From: an uncultured Treponema sp. | GTDB taxonomy: Bacteria; Spirochaetota; Spirochaetia; Treponematales; Treponemataceae | Assembly (NCBI GenBank): GCA_910584475.1 | Contig: CAJUBD010000011.1 | Span: 1 to 64,000, forward strand | DNA: 64,000 nt | Direction: 5' to 3' | Part shown: one piece after another, positions 28,246-35,645 of the stretch | Position numbering within the stretch: the first letter of the stretch is position 1 | Layout: each line of letters begins with the position of its first letter | Notes under the pieces: generated by a model | Databases searched by the model: none | The model's input: the letters and a program-made list of their open reading frames with translations, nothing else | What the model was told of the DNA's origin: nothing | Program-made: the position numbers and the translations under genes

Positions 28246-28923
28246 ATGCAAATCAATTTTTTGGGAGACAGCATTACCGAGGGTGCGGGAGCGAGTTCGC
28301 ATGAAAAAATGTATACGGCGATCGTGTGCTCGCGCTTGGGTGCGAAAGAAAACAATTTCGGAAAAGGCGGAACGCGGATTGCGCCTCAAATCCACAAGGC
28401 GGGTGACCCCTTCGGCGAAAATTTCATCTTGCGGGCAAAAACGATGCCGAAGGACGCGGACTTCACGTTCGTTATGGGCGGCACGAACGATTACGGACAC
28501 GGTGATGCCCCACTCGGCGCGGTGGACGATGCGGCGAGAGACACATTCTGCGCGGCGTTTGCGGATTTGGCGCGTTATATGCGCGACAATTTCGGCAAAG
28601 AAAAAGTTTGCTTTTTATTGCCATTGCCGCGCTACGACCAAGACAATCCTTACGGCGATGGTAGCAAGAAGCGTCCGCAAGAACCGCTTTCCGCATATAT
28701 TGCCGCCGAAAAAGCGATTCTCGAAAAATTTGAATTGCCGTACCTCGACCTTTCGGACGCGTTTCCTGTCCCAGAACGCGCAGACTCCACCGCGTTTACT
28801 ATGGACGGCTTGCATCCCAACGACAAAGGGCACAGCCTGATTGCGGAGCGGCTTGTGGCTTATTTGGAAAAATTGTTTTTCCCTGCGGAAACTCCCGAGC
28901 CGCTTGACAAGAGCGGCATTTAA
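28246..28923 (+). CDS. SGNH/GDSL-family hydrolase
   Basis: 225 residues without a signal peptide. The four family blocks are present: GDSITEGAG with the nucleophile Ser near residue 7, the G of NFGKGGTRIA, GGTNDYGHG with the oxyanion Asn near 85, and the Asp-His pair in MDGLHPNDKGH near 190. Such enzymes hydrolyse acyl or acetyl esters on lipids or polysaccharides. Lack of export signals points to a cytoplasmic substrate. GAAGAGG precedes the ATG. It may be co-transcribed with ilvD (63 bp gap), but no functional link is evident. Confidence 0.8.
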   Translation: MQINFLGDSITEGAGASSHEKMYTAIVCSRLGAKENNFGKGGTRIAPQIHKAGDPFGENFILRAKTMPKDADFTFVMGGTNDYGHGDAPLGAVDDAARDTFCAAFADLARYMRDNFGKEKVCFLLPLPRYDQDNPYGDGSKKRPQEPLSAYIAAEKAILEKFELPYLDLSDAFPVPERADSTAFTMDGLHPNDKGHSLIAERLVAYLEKLFFPAETPEPLDKSGI

Positions 28924-28992
28924 TGCTATTATGTATATTATGAAACTTTCGGCAAGGCCGTATGACATTATGAAATTCACTCTAAAAACTAC

Positions 28993-29002
28993 GGGGGGGG
29001 GG
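28993..29002 (+). repeat. G10 homopolymer tract
   Basis: Ten consecutive G in the gap before the WD40-like gene, about 70 bp upstream of its -35 box. A short frame around it (MKLSARPYDIMKF onward) has no supporting evidence as a gene. Tracts of this length are prone to slippage. Confidence 0.7.
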
Positions 29003-29071
29003 TGCAAAACCTTGTCTCGTAGAAAGTCGAATGCCGCGCATTTAATTTTGGGACATTTTTCCATTCTTATC

Positions 29072-29101
29072 TTGACGAAAATTGTTTTTTTTCTATATGA
29101 T
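29072..29101 (+). promoter_or_regulatory. Promoter of the WD40-like surface gene
   Basis: TTGACG at 29072-29077, 18-bp spacer, TATGAT at 29096-29101, 27 nt before ATG 29129. No clear ribosome-binding site is seen. Confidence 0.5.
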
Positions 29102-29128
29102 ATTAATTTCTAAAAGTACATTTGTGTT

Positions 29129-29698
29129 ATGCGAAAACTGATTTTTTGTGCAGCAATTTTTTTACTCGCTTCTCTCGCGTCGTTCGCGCGGGAAACTCCC
29201 GTGCCGATGATAAAAATTCCGTCGCGGGTGGAATGCGTGGATTGGAGCACAGACGGAACGCAGTTCGCATATTCGGAAAAAGGAAACATCACGGTGAGAA
29301 GCGGCGCGGATTATTCTACTGAAAACCTCTTGGAAATTTCTGATGCCGACGAAGCGTTCGATTCGATTCAATTCGTGCAAAACCAAAACCTTGAACAAAA
29401 CCAGTTGATGACCTTTTCCGACAAGTCCGTTTTTCGTGCGTATCGCTTGCCCGAGACAGTGCCGTCCATCGAGCGGGATTTTTACGATGTCAATAGAAAC
29501 AAGGGAAACGAGCACACGAAGGCAGTGGCGTTCGCGCCCGGAGGAAACTTCATCGCAATCGGCAAGACGGATGGCTCAATTGACCTTTTCTTTCAGCTTT
29601 ATTTTACGAAAAAACTTTTAAACAATTCGCTCAACCTAGGCGGAACACAGTCAGATTCTCAAACCTCATTTGTTAATACCCCCCCCCGCGTCGCCTGA
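29129..29698 (+). CDS. Secreted WD40-like protein, 5' part (frame broken at a C9 tract)
   Basis: 189 residues. A signal peptide (MRKLIFCAAIFLLASLASFA) is followed by propeller-like repeats: VECVDWSTDGTQFAYSEKG near residues 34-52 and AVAFAPGGNFIAIGKTDGSI near 132-151. The frame ends 11 nt after the C9 tract at 29679-29687. The next frame carries on the same protein, so in the sequenced state only this truncated export product would be made. With one C fewer the two frames join into a protein of about 595 residues. Confidence 0.75.
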   Translation: MRKLIFCAAIFLLASLASFARETPVPMIKIPSRVECVDWSTDGTQFAYSEKGNITVRSGADYSTENLLEISDADEAFDSIQFVQNQNLEQNQLMTFSDKSVFRAYRLPETVPSIERDFYDVNRNKGNEHTKAVAFAPGGNFIAIGKTDGSIDLFFQLYFTKKLLNNSLNLGGTQSDSQTSFVNTPPRVA

Positions 29699-30917
29699 AA
29701 GCGAACTTTTAACCAAAAATCAAGAAGTAATAAGCGTCGCGTTCAGCGCGGACTCGCAAAAAGTCGCGGCGTTGCGAAACGACGGCGGCATCACTGTATG
29801 GGCGGTGCCGAACGGCGAAGTTGTCGCGGAATTTTCCGACGCTTTTACAGGCGTAGACACAATCGCTTTCACGAACGACTCGCAGTCCATAATTTACGCG
29901 ACTGGCGAAAAGCAAATCTCAATCAAAAACTTTTCTGGTGAAACTTTAGGAAAAATCAAGTGCAGGGAAAAAATCGTCTCGTTCACGCAGAGCGCGGATT
30001 CTCGGCAAATAGTCGCGCTTGCAGTCTCGGGGCGATTTTTGTTTTATTCGATTGATGGCTCGCGCTACGAGGCGTACATTCCCTCTTGGAACGAAAGCGG
30101 CGTTTCTGCATGGGCGTTCACACAAAACGGCGAGCGGCTTTTGGTGGGGCACGAGGACGGAACAATCTACATTTTGAGCGTGGAGGAAGTCGTCTACACG
30201 CCGGGGGAAAAACCGCGCGTCTACGCTCTCTACTACGCCGACGGAAGCGGAAGGCGAAATAAGCGCATTTCTTACGAGCCAAATGGCGACGGACAGGCAG
30301 AGGAAAATTCTTCGTCCGCGTCGTTTTCTTCAGGCGCGAGCGGTCGCTCCGGCGAAGCGGCATCTTCGGGCGCGGAAAGCCGCTCTGAAAAAGGCGGCGC
30401 GGACCGCGGGCAAATCCTCAAAAAGCGAAACGCGCACAGCATAGAATTGCGTTCGGAATTTTCCATAGCGACCGGCATCTACGGCGCGGGCGCGGAAATC
30501 TCTGCGGGCTACACGAACGCAAAGCTTTTAAGTCCTGTCTACTTCGGCGCGCTCTTGAACGTCGCCGCCGCGTTTCCTTCCGGCAAATTTCCGTACACAT
30601 ACTACGACGCGTTCGGCGGCGAAATCCGCTCGCCTTTCTTGGCGTCTTTCGGCGTGATGATTCCGATTGGAATTTGCGTGATGCCTTTTAAAAGCGACGT
30701 GGAATTTTTCGCGGAAATTTCAGGCGGCTTTTCTTGCTACGCGCTCTTCCAAAGCGACAACACGCTTTGGGGAAAATATTTCGCGCCGGCAGGAAAATTG
30801 ATTACTGGAGCGGCGTTCAAGCGCATTTCAATTTTTGTGGGCGCGTCGTACGACACTGTGAAAGAATTTTCGTTTCGCGCGGGGGCGGGCTACCGCTTCA
30901 AGGTGGGCGAAAAATGA
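29670..30917 (+). CDS. WD40-like/beta-barrel protein, 3' part (out of frame)
   Basis: Continues the propeller (VISVAFSADSQKVAALRNDG, SVWAFTQNGERLLVGHEDG-like blades) from the tract to about residue 185. A Ser/Gly/Glu-rich linker follows (about 205-255), then a C-terminal domain of alternating strands (AEISAGYTNAKLLSPVYFGA to FSFRAGAGYRFKVGEK) that looks like a small outer-membrane beta-barrel. The natural start of this part is in the upstream frame across the C9 tract; independent initiation is doubtful because there is no signal peptide. It overlaps the lipoprotein gene by ATGA. Confidence 0.7.
   Translation: MLIPPPASPESELLTKNQEVISVAFSADSQKVAALRNDGGITVWAVPNGEVVAEFSDAFTGVDTIAFTNDSQSIIYATGEKQISIKNFSGETLGKIKCREKIVSFTQSADSRQIVALAVSGRFLFYSIDGSRYEAYIPSWNESGVSAWAFTQNGERLLVGHEDGTIYILSVEEVVYTPGEKPRVYALYYADGSGRRNKRISYEPNGDGQAEENSSSASFSSGASGRSGEAASSGAESRSEKGGADRGQILKKRNAHSIELRSEFSIATGIYGAGAEISAGYTNAKLLSPVYFGALLNVAAAFPSGKFPYTYYDAFGGEIRSPFLASFGVMIPIGICVMPFKSDVEFFAEISGGFSCYALFQSDNTLWGKYFAPAGKLITGAAFKRISIFVGASYDTVKEFSFRAGAGYRFKVGEK
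29679..29687 (+). repeat. C9 tract inside the WD40-like coding region
   Basis: Nine consecutive C within the coding region. Upstream and downstream reading frames differ by one base here; losing one C (or gaining two) restores a single frame. Confidence 0.85.
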
Positions 30918-31357
30918 AATCGATTTTCACGCTCTCGCTTTTGCTTTTTCCGTTGTTTTTTTCGTGCAAGAATGCCGACGACGTTTTGGAAGAATACAAT
31001 GCCTATTTCGACATAATTCCGCAGACGCATGAAGCCGCGCCGGGAGACCCCGATTTTGACGCGCGGTCAATGCTGCTTTCTACTTACGATGTGCGGACGG
31101 ATTCTTCGCTTTCGATTCCCGCGCCGAAGGCAGACACTTACCATTGGACTTTTTGCTCGCTTGCGAAAGACGGCACGGAAACGACGCTCTTGGAAAGGCA
31201 GGACAAAAATCTGATTTTGGACGCGAGCACTTTGGCACTGAAAGTGGACACATACACGCTCACGCTCGACATAACGGCAGGCGGGACGGACTATTCTGCG
31301 AAATGCTTCGTGGTCGTCTATGATCCGAAAAAAACGCCCGGAGGATTTGAATGGTAG
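30914..31357 (+). CDS. Small lipoprotein of unknown function
   Basis: 147 residues from the ATG overlapping the preceding stop (ATGA). The lipoprotein signal MKSIFTLSLLLFPLFFSCKN has its lipobox Cys at residue 18. The mature part has beta-strand character: YHWTFCSLAKDGTETTLLER and TYTLTLDITAGGTDYSAKC read as one Ig- or PKD-like domain. I do not recognise a family. Overlap with the WD40/barrel gene suggests joint function at the cell surface, and possibly that its translation depends on whether the C9 tract is in frame. Confidence 0.7.
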   Translation: MKSIFTLSLLLFPLFFSCKNADDVLEEYNAYFDIIPQTHEAAPGDPDFDARSMLLSTYDVRTDSSLSIPAPKADTYHWTFCSLAKDGTETTLLERQDKNLILDASTLALKVDTYTLTLDITAGGTDYSAKCFVVVYDPKKTPGGFEW

Positions 31358-31467
31358 GAAAAGGCTTGCCGCAAACAAAAATGGTTTTTCGCGGGTTTCC
31401 GCAAAAAATATACGGCCGCCGCAAAAGCGGCGCAAATCTTGCAAAAATTTTTATGAGGAGGTTTTCT
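31358..31467 (+). promoter_or_regulatory. Leader before the FN3 lipoprotein
   Basis: A hairpin CGCCGC-AAAA-GCGGCG (about 31416-31432) and an AGGAGG ribosome-binding site (31456-31461) placed 6 nt before the ATG. The hairpin has no T-run, so it may be regulatory rather than a terminator. Confidence 0.35.
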
Positions 31468-33483
31468 ATGAAGAAAATTTCATTGGTTCTTGCAGCGTTC
31501 GCCACGCTGCTCGCATTCACCGCTTGCTCCGACATATCAGGCTCCGGCGTAAGCGGAACAGGAGAAAACGGACTGCGAAGGCTCACCGCCACAGTCGAAA
31601 GTCCGAGCGGAATTGCCCTTAAAACGCAAAGCCGAAGCGTCGCGAGGACAATTATGTCTCCGCTTCCAACAAATGGATACGGTTATTACCTCTATGGAAG
31701 GGCAGTGAACGGAAACAAGATTCACGCATGGGAGGAAGTGATTCTAGATGCAGACAACAAGTTCTCGCTGAACCTTGAATCTAACGCTTGGGAACTCACG
31801 CTTGTCGCTTGCACAGCCGAAAATGCGCCTGAGGAGGGAGACGATGTTGACGCTGTAAGAAGCAAAGCCATTCTTATTGCGACCACGCAAGTGGATCTTT
31901 CTCGCGCCAACGCAGGGACAACGTTCACCTTGCGCCCCGACGGACTCACGACACCTTCAAGCGTGAACCTTAAGCTTGATCTTGCAGGTACACCAAAATG
32001 GACAATCCCCGATTCTGTAAAAAATGTCGTCTGCGGAATCTACAGCAAAAAAGACGGAAGCATAATTGCCGGAACAGACGCTCCAGATTCTAAAATGGAA
32101 GTCACAACCGCAATAACAAACGGCGCAGGTTTTCCAACTTCATTCGGCGATTTCACTGATGTCGCCCCGGGCACATACTTGTTCAAAGTGTTCTTCTGCG
32201 ACAAAGATGACGGCGTAACTCCTACTGCAAATCCCGACACATTAGATCCGCTCGGAGTTTGGACTGACGACATCGTGGTTCTGCCAGGAATTCCAAACGA
32301 AGAAACCGTCACAATTCCGAACGTCATCGGCGTAAAACCGGAGGCTCCTACCAATTTCACAGTTTACTACACGAACGCGGACAAAGAAACGGACGGCTAT
32401 TACGACGCTGTGTTTGAATGGAAAGATGTGGCGGACAACGAGCAGTACTATGAAATCGAGATTGTAGAATATGATGGAAATGCTACCGTTGCAGGACTGC
32501 CCGCCAATGAAGAAGGTAATGATTGGCCTGATACTGATGTCACATCAACAATATACAATCCTTCTGAAAAGAATTTCAAGTCGGGTTCTCTTGGCTCTTA
32601 TGCGAGTACAAGCAGTCCGAAAGTCACAATTGAACTGGAACTTGGAAAGCGATACGCCGCGAGAATCCGCGCCAAAAACCGCGCAGGATATTCTGAAAAA
32701 TGGGCGTGCGTTACATTGAAAGATGGCACTAACTCCGCTACCGAAGGCTACTTCAAAGGCGATGTAATCAACTTGTTCCGCGTGCGCTACTACTTGCAGA
32801 GCGGAACATACACGCCAGCCACTGGTTCAGCCACGAATGGTCCTATTAGTGTTTATGGAACGGGCGGCACTGATGTGGTAACATATATTGTCCCCGACAA
32901 GAAGACTGATATCGTGACCACAAACACTTTGGTAAAATCATCTAACAACTGGAAGGAATGGCGTAAAACTCCGAGCGACCCCAATACGAAAATAGACACT
33001 GCTACAACCGCAACATACGCAGGTACTGGCAACCAAGACTTGTACGCCGTCTACGACTCGACTGCCTCTGTAGGAAGAGAAGACCCGAACGACTTCAATA
33101 TTTTACCCGGCTGGGTAAAGGTCGGCAAAAACACCAAAACACTTGGCTCTGGCAACACTGTAGAGATTTCAACAGAAACTGACCTTGAAGACGACAAGAG
33201 TCTTGTATGGACAATCGCTGTGCCCGCCGCCCAAGATGACGGTGATGGTTGGCCAGATGGCTTCAAGTACGACAGCATTTTCATCACATTGACGCGAGGA
33301 AATGACACTATCCTCACCACCGATGCAGCAAAAAATGTTGAGCCATGTGATTCTTCCACGATTACTATCGAAAAATTCAATGGGATGGAATCTGGCACAT
33401 ACATAGCCACAATCACCGCGCAGACCGAGTATGGCAAAAAAGAATCCACGATTCCTGTGACGGTGGACTTTAGAAACAACTAA
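31468..33483 (+). CDS. Large lipoprotein with a fibronectin-III-like domain
   Basis: 671 residues. MKKISLVLAAFATLLAFTACSD is a lipoprotein signal with the lipid-bearing Cys at residue 20. An N-terminal beta-rich part (about 30-280) is followed by one FN3-like repeat that opens EAPTNFTVYYTNADKETDGY and closes RYAARIRAKNRAGYSEKWA (about 285-425). Ser/Thr/Asp-rich strands make up the rest (TGNQDLYAVYDSTASVGRED). It is probably surface-exposed. The strong AGGAGG site predicts high translation. The ligand is unknown. A GC-rich terminator follows, closing the surface-protein cluster. Confidence 0.7.
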   Translation: MKKISLVLAAFATLLAFTACSDISGSGVSGTGENGLRRLTATVESPSGIALKTQSRSVARTIMSPLPTNGYGYYLYGRAVNGNKIHAWEEVILDADNKFSLNLESNAWELTLVACTAENAPEEGDDVDAVRSKAILIATTQVDLSRANAGTTFTLRPDGLTTPSSVNLKLDLAGTPKWTIPDSVKNVVCGIYSKKDGSIIAGTDAPDSKMEVTTAITNGAGFPTSFGDFTDVAPGTYLFKVFFCDKDDGVTPTANPDTLDPLGVWTDDIVVLPGIPNEETVTIPNVIGVKPEAPTNFTVYYTNADKETDGYYDAVFEWKDVADNEQYYEIEIVEYDGNATVAGLPANEEGNDWPDTDVTSTIYNPSEKNFKSGSLGSYASTSSPKVTIELELGKRYAARIRAKNRAGYSEKWACVTLKDGTNSATEGYFKGDVINLFRVRYYLQSGTYTPATGSATNGPISVYGTGGTDVVTYIVPDKKTDIVTTNTLVKSSNNWKEWRKTPSDPNTKIDTATTATYAGTGNQDLYAVYDSTASVGREDPNDFNILPGWVKVGKNTKTLGSGNTVEISTETDLEDDKSLVWTIAVPAAQDDGDGWPDGFKYDSIFITLTRGNDTILTTDAAKNVEPCDSSTITIEKFNGMESGTYIATITAQTEYGKKESTIPVTVDFRNN

Positions 33484-33488
33484 CATCT

Positions 33489-33535
33489 AAAATCAGCGGC
33501 GGCATTTCGCCGCTGATTTTAGGCTTTCTTTGGTT
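33489..33535 (+). terminator. Rho-independent terminator after the lipoprotein genes
   Basis: AAAATCAGCGGCG pairs with CGCCGCTGATTTT across a 5-6 nt loop, followed by AGGCTTTCTTT. The A/T-flanked stem can work in both directions. Confidence 0.8.
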
Positions 33536-33640
33536 CGCGGCGGCAAACGAATTGTCAGATTCTTTCGCTGCCGCGAAATCACCATAATTACGAGACATTC
33601 GGATTTTGCAGGAAAGAAAATGCTATAACTTTTTCTTCTA

Positions 33641-33669
33641 TTGACTTTCCCCGCAAAATCCGTTATACT
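33641..33669 (+). promoter_or_regulatory. ilvB promoter
   Basis: TTGACT at 33641-33646, 17-bp spacer, TATACT at 33664-33669. The 43-nt leader is too short for a leucine-type attenuator or T-box; a GAGAGGA site precedes the ATG. Confidence 0.65.
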
Positions 33670-33712
33670 TGTTTCATTCAAAATGAGGACAGCATAGAGA
33701 GGACGAAACGAT

Positions 33713-35431
33713 ATGAAAATTTCTGGTTCACAAGTTGTAATTGAATGTCTCGTAGAGCAGGGCGTTGACACTATATTCGGTTATCCAGGCGGCGCGATTT
33801 TAAACATCTATGACGAGCTTTACAAAAACAAAAGCCGCATTCGACACATTCTCACGGCGCATGAGCAAGGCGCGGCGCACGCGGCGGACGGCTACGCGCG
33901 TTCCACAGGAAAAGTCGGAGTGGTTTTCGCGACGAGCGGGCCCGGGGCGACGAACCTTGTTACGGGAATCGCCACGGCTTATATGGATTCTTCCCCGATT
34001 GTCGCGATCACTTGCAATGTCGCCACTCCGCTTTTGGGCAAGGATTCTTTTCAGGAAATCGACATCACCGGCGTTACGATGCCGATTACAAAGCACAATT
34101 TCATGGTGCATTCGGTGGAGGAACTCGCTCCCACGATTCGCGCGGCGTTCGCGATTGCAAAGAGCGGTCGCCCGGGGCCTGTTTTGATTGACATTCCAAA
34201 GGAGGTGACCGCGCCTAACAATTTGGTGGATTTCGTTCCGATGAAAAAGGGCGAGAGAAACGCGATTTTGGAAAAGAATTTCCCGACCATTCGCCGCGCT
34301 TTCAAGGCTTCAGTGCCAAGCGAATCTCAAATAAAGGAGGCCGCGCGCTTGATAAATTCGGCGAAACGCCCCGTGATTTACGCGGGCGGCGGCATCGTTA
34401 TTTCGAACGCTTCGGCGGAACTTTTGGAGTTCGCGCAAAAGGCGAACATTCCGGTAAGCCAAAGTTTGATGGCGCGTTCGGCGTTTCCCGCCTCGCACCC
34501 GCTTTGCACTTGGATGGTCGGAATGCATGGTACGAAGGCGAGCAACATGGCGGTTACGGAAAGCGATTTGCTCATCACGCTCGGCGCGCGCTTTTCTGAC
34601 CGCGTGACTTCCGATTCTTCTAAATTCGCGAAGGATGCGAAAATCCTTCACATCGACATTGACCCTGCCGAAGTGAACAAAAACATAAACGCGCATTTGA
34701 GTTTGACCGGCGACTTGAAGAGCATTCTTTCGCGCCTGATTCCGCTTGTGGAAGAAAAGCCGCGCAAGGAATGGTTTTCAAAGGTTTCCGAATGGAAAAA
34801 AGAAGTGCCTTCGATTTATTCCGCCAAACGGGAAAATTCGATAAATCCGAAATTCTTGTGCGAGGAAATCCATCGCATCGCGGGCGACGGCGCGTTCATC
34901 ACTACGGAAGTGGGCGAGCATCAAATGTGGACGGCGCAATTCTATCCGTTCGCGAAGCCGCGCACTTTCATCACTTCGGGCGGGCTTGGCACGATGGGAT
35001 TCGGCACGGGAGCGGCGATCGGAACTCAGTTCGCAAATCCGAAGGCGCGCGTGATAAACATCGCGGGCGACGGCTCTTTCCGAATGAATTGCAACGAGCT
35101 TGCCACAATCGCGCATTATGATTTGCCCGTGATAATCGTCGTCGTGAACAACGGCACTTTGGGAAATGTGCGGCTTTGGCAAAAACTTTTTTACGGAAAA
35201 CGCTACAGCGCGACCACGCTCGATTTCGGCCCTGACTGGGTGAAATTGGCGGACGCCTACGGCATTGCCGGATTCCGCGCGGAAAACGAAGAGGAATTTA
35301 GCGAGGTTTTTGAAAAGGCGTTCAAAAGCAAAAAGGCTGCCGTCATCGATGCCAAAGTGGACATCGACGAGCTTATCCTGCCGATGGTTCCGGGCGGCAA
35401 TGCTATTTACGACCAAATTATGGAGTGTTAG
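33713..35431 (+). CDS. ilvB: Acetolactate synthase, large subunit
   Basis: 572 residues, a full-length thiamine-diphosphate enzyme. It condenses pyruvate with pyruvate or 2-ketobutyrate at the branch to valine/leucine and isoleucine. The N-terminal domain holds the catalytic Glu in TAHEQGAAHAADGYARS. The C-terminal domain has the ThDP/Mg motif GDGSFRMNCNELATIAHY (G-D-G-x-n-N). FAD-binding regions look intact, as in anabolic enzymes. No regulatory subunit gene (ilvN) follows; instead a four-hairpin element begins right at the stop codon. Confidence 0.93.
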   Translation: MKISGSQVVIECLVEQGVDTIFGYPGGAILNIYDELYKNKSRIRHILTAHEQGAAHAADGYARSTGKVGVVFATSGPGATNLVTGIATAYMDSSPIVAITCNVATPLLGKDSFQEIDITGVTMPITKHNFMVHSVEELAPTIRAAFAIAKSGRPGPVLIDIPKEVTAPNNLVDFVPMKKGERNAILEKNFPTIRRAFKASVPSESQIKEAARLINSAKRPVIYAGGGIVISNASAELLEFAQKANIPVSQSLMARSAFPASHPLCTWMVGMHGTKASNMAVTESDLLITLGARFSDRVTSDSSKFAKDAKILHIDIDPAEVNKNINAHLSLTGDLKSILSRLIPLVEEKPRKEWFSKVSEWKKEVPSIYSAKRENSINPKFLCEEIHRIAGDGAFITTEVGEHQMWTAQFYPFAKPRTFITSGGLGTMGFGTGAAIGTQFANPKARVINIAGDGSFRMNCNELATIAHYDLPVIIVVVNNGTLGNVRLWQKLFYGKRYSATTLDFGPDWVKLADAYGIAGFRAENEEEFSEVFEKAFKSKKAAVIDAKVDIDELILPMVPGGNAIYDQIMEC

Positions 35432-35575
35432 AATCCGCGCTAAAGTTGTGTCGCGGATTTTAACTTCGAGTTTTGCTAGCAAAACTCGTTTATAAGATTG
35501 CCTGCGCCGCAACAAGTTGCTAACGTAGGCGAATTAAGCGTCCTCGAAAATTGAAATTTTCTGCGTCGCTTAATT
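35432..35575 (+). repeat. Four-hairpin interspersed element, copy C
   Basis: H1 35432-35459 pairs AATCCGCG with CGCGGATT and starts at the base after the ilvB stop. H2 pairs CGAGTTTTG with CAAAACTCG. H3 pairs GCCTGCG with CGTAGGC around GCAACAAGTTGC. H4 35532-35575 pairs AATTAAGCG with CGCTTAATT around GAAAATTGAAATTTTC. The final arm is followed by TTAAGGA. Stem sequences differ from copy A while pairing is maintained. Confidence 0.8.
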
Positions 35576-35645
35576 TTAAGGAATTGAATTTGCCCGCGTT
35601 CAATTGAGCGTTTTGGAAATCGCGATGAAAATTTTGTGAGGGGAA

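Noticed and set aside
28942..29113. Small frame containing the G10 tract
   Set aside because: No ribosome-binding site or recognisable domain; the frame overlaps the promoter of the next gene.
33670..33712. Attenuator or T-box before ilvB
   Set aside because: The leader is about 40 nt with no leader peptide, specifier loop or terminator hairpin.
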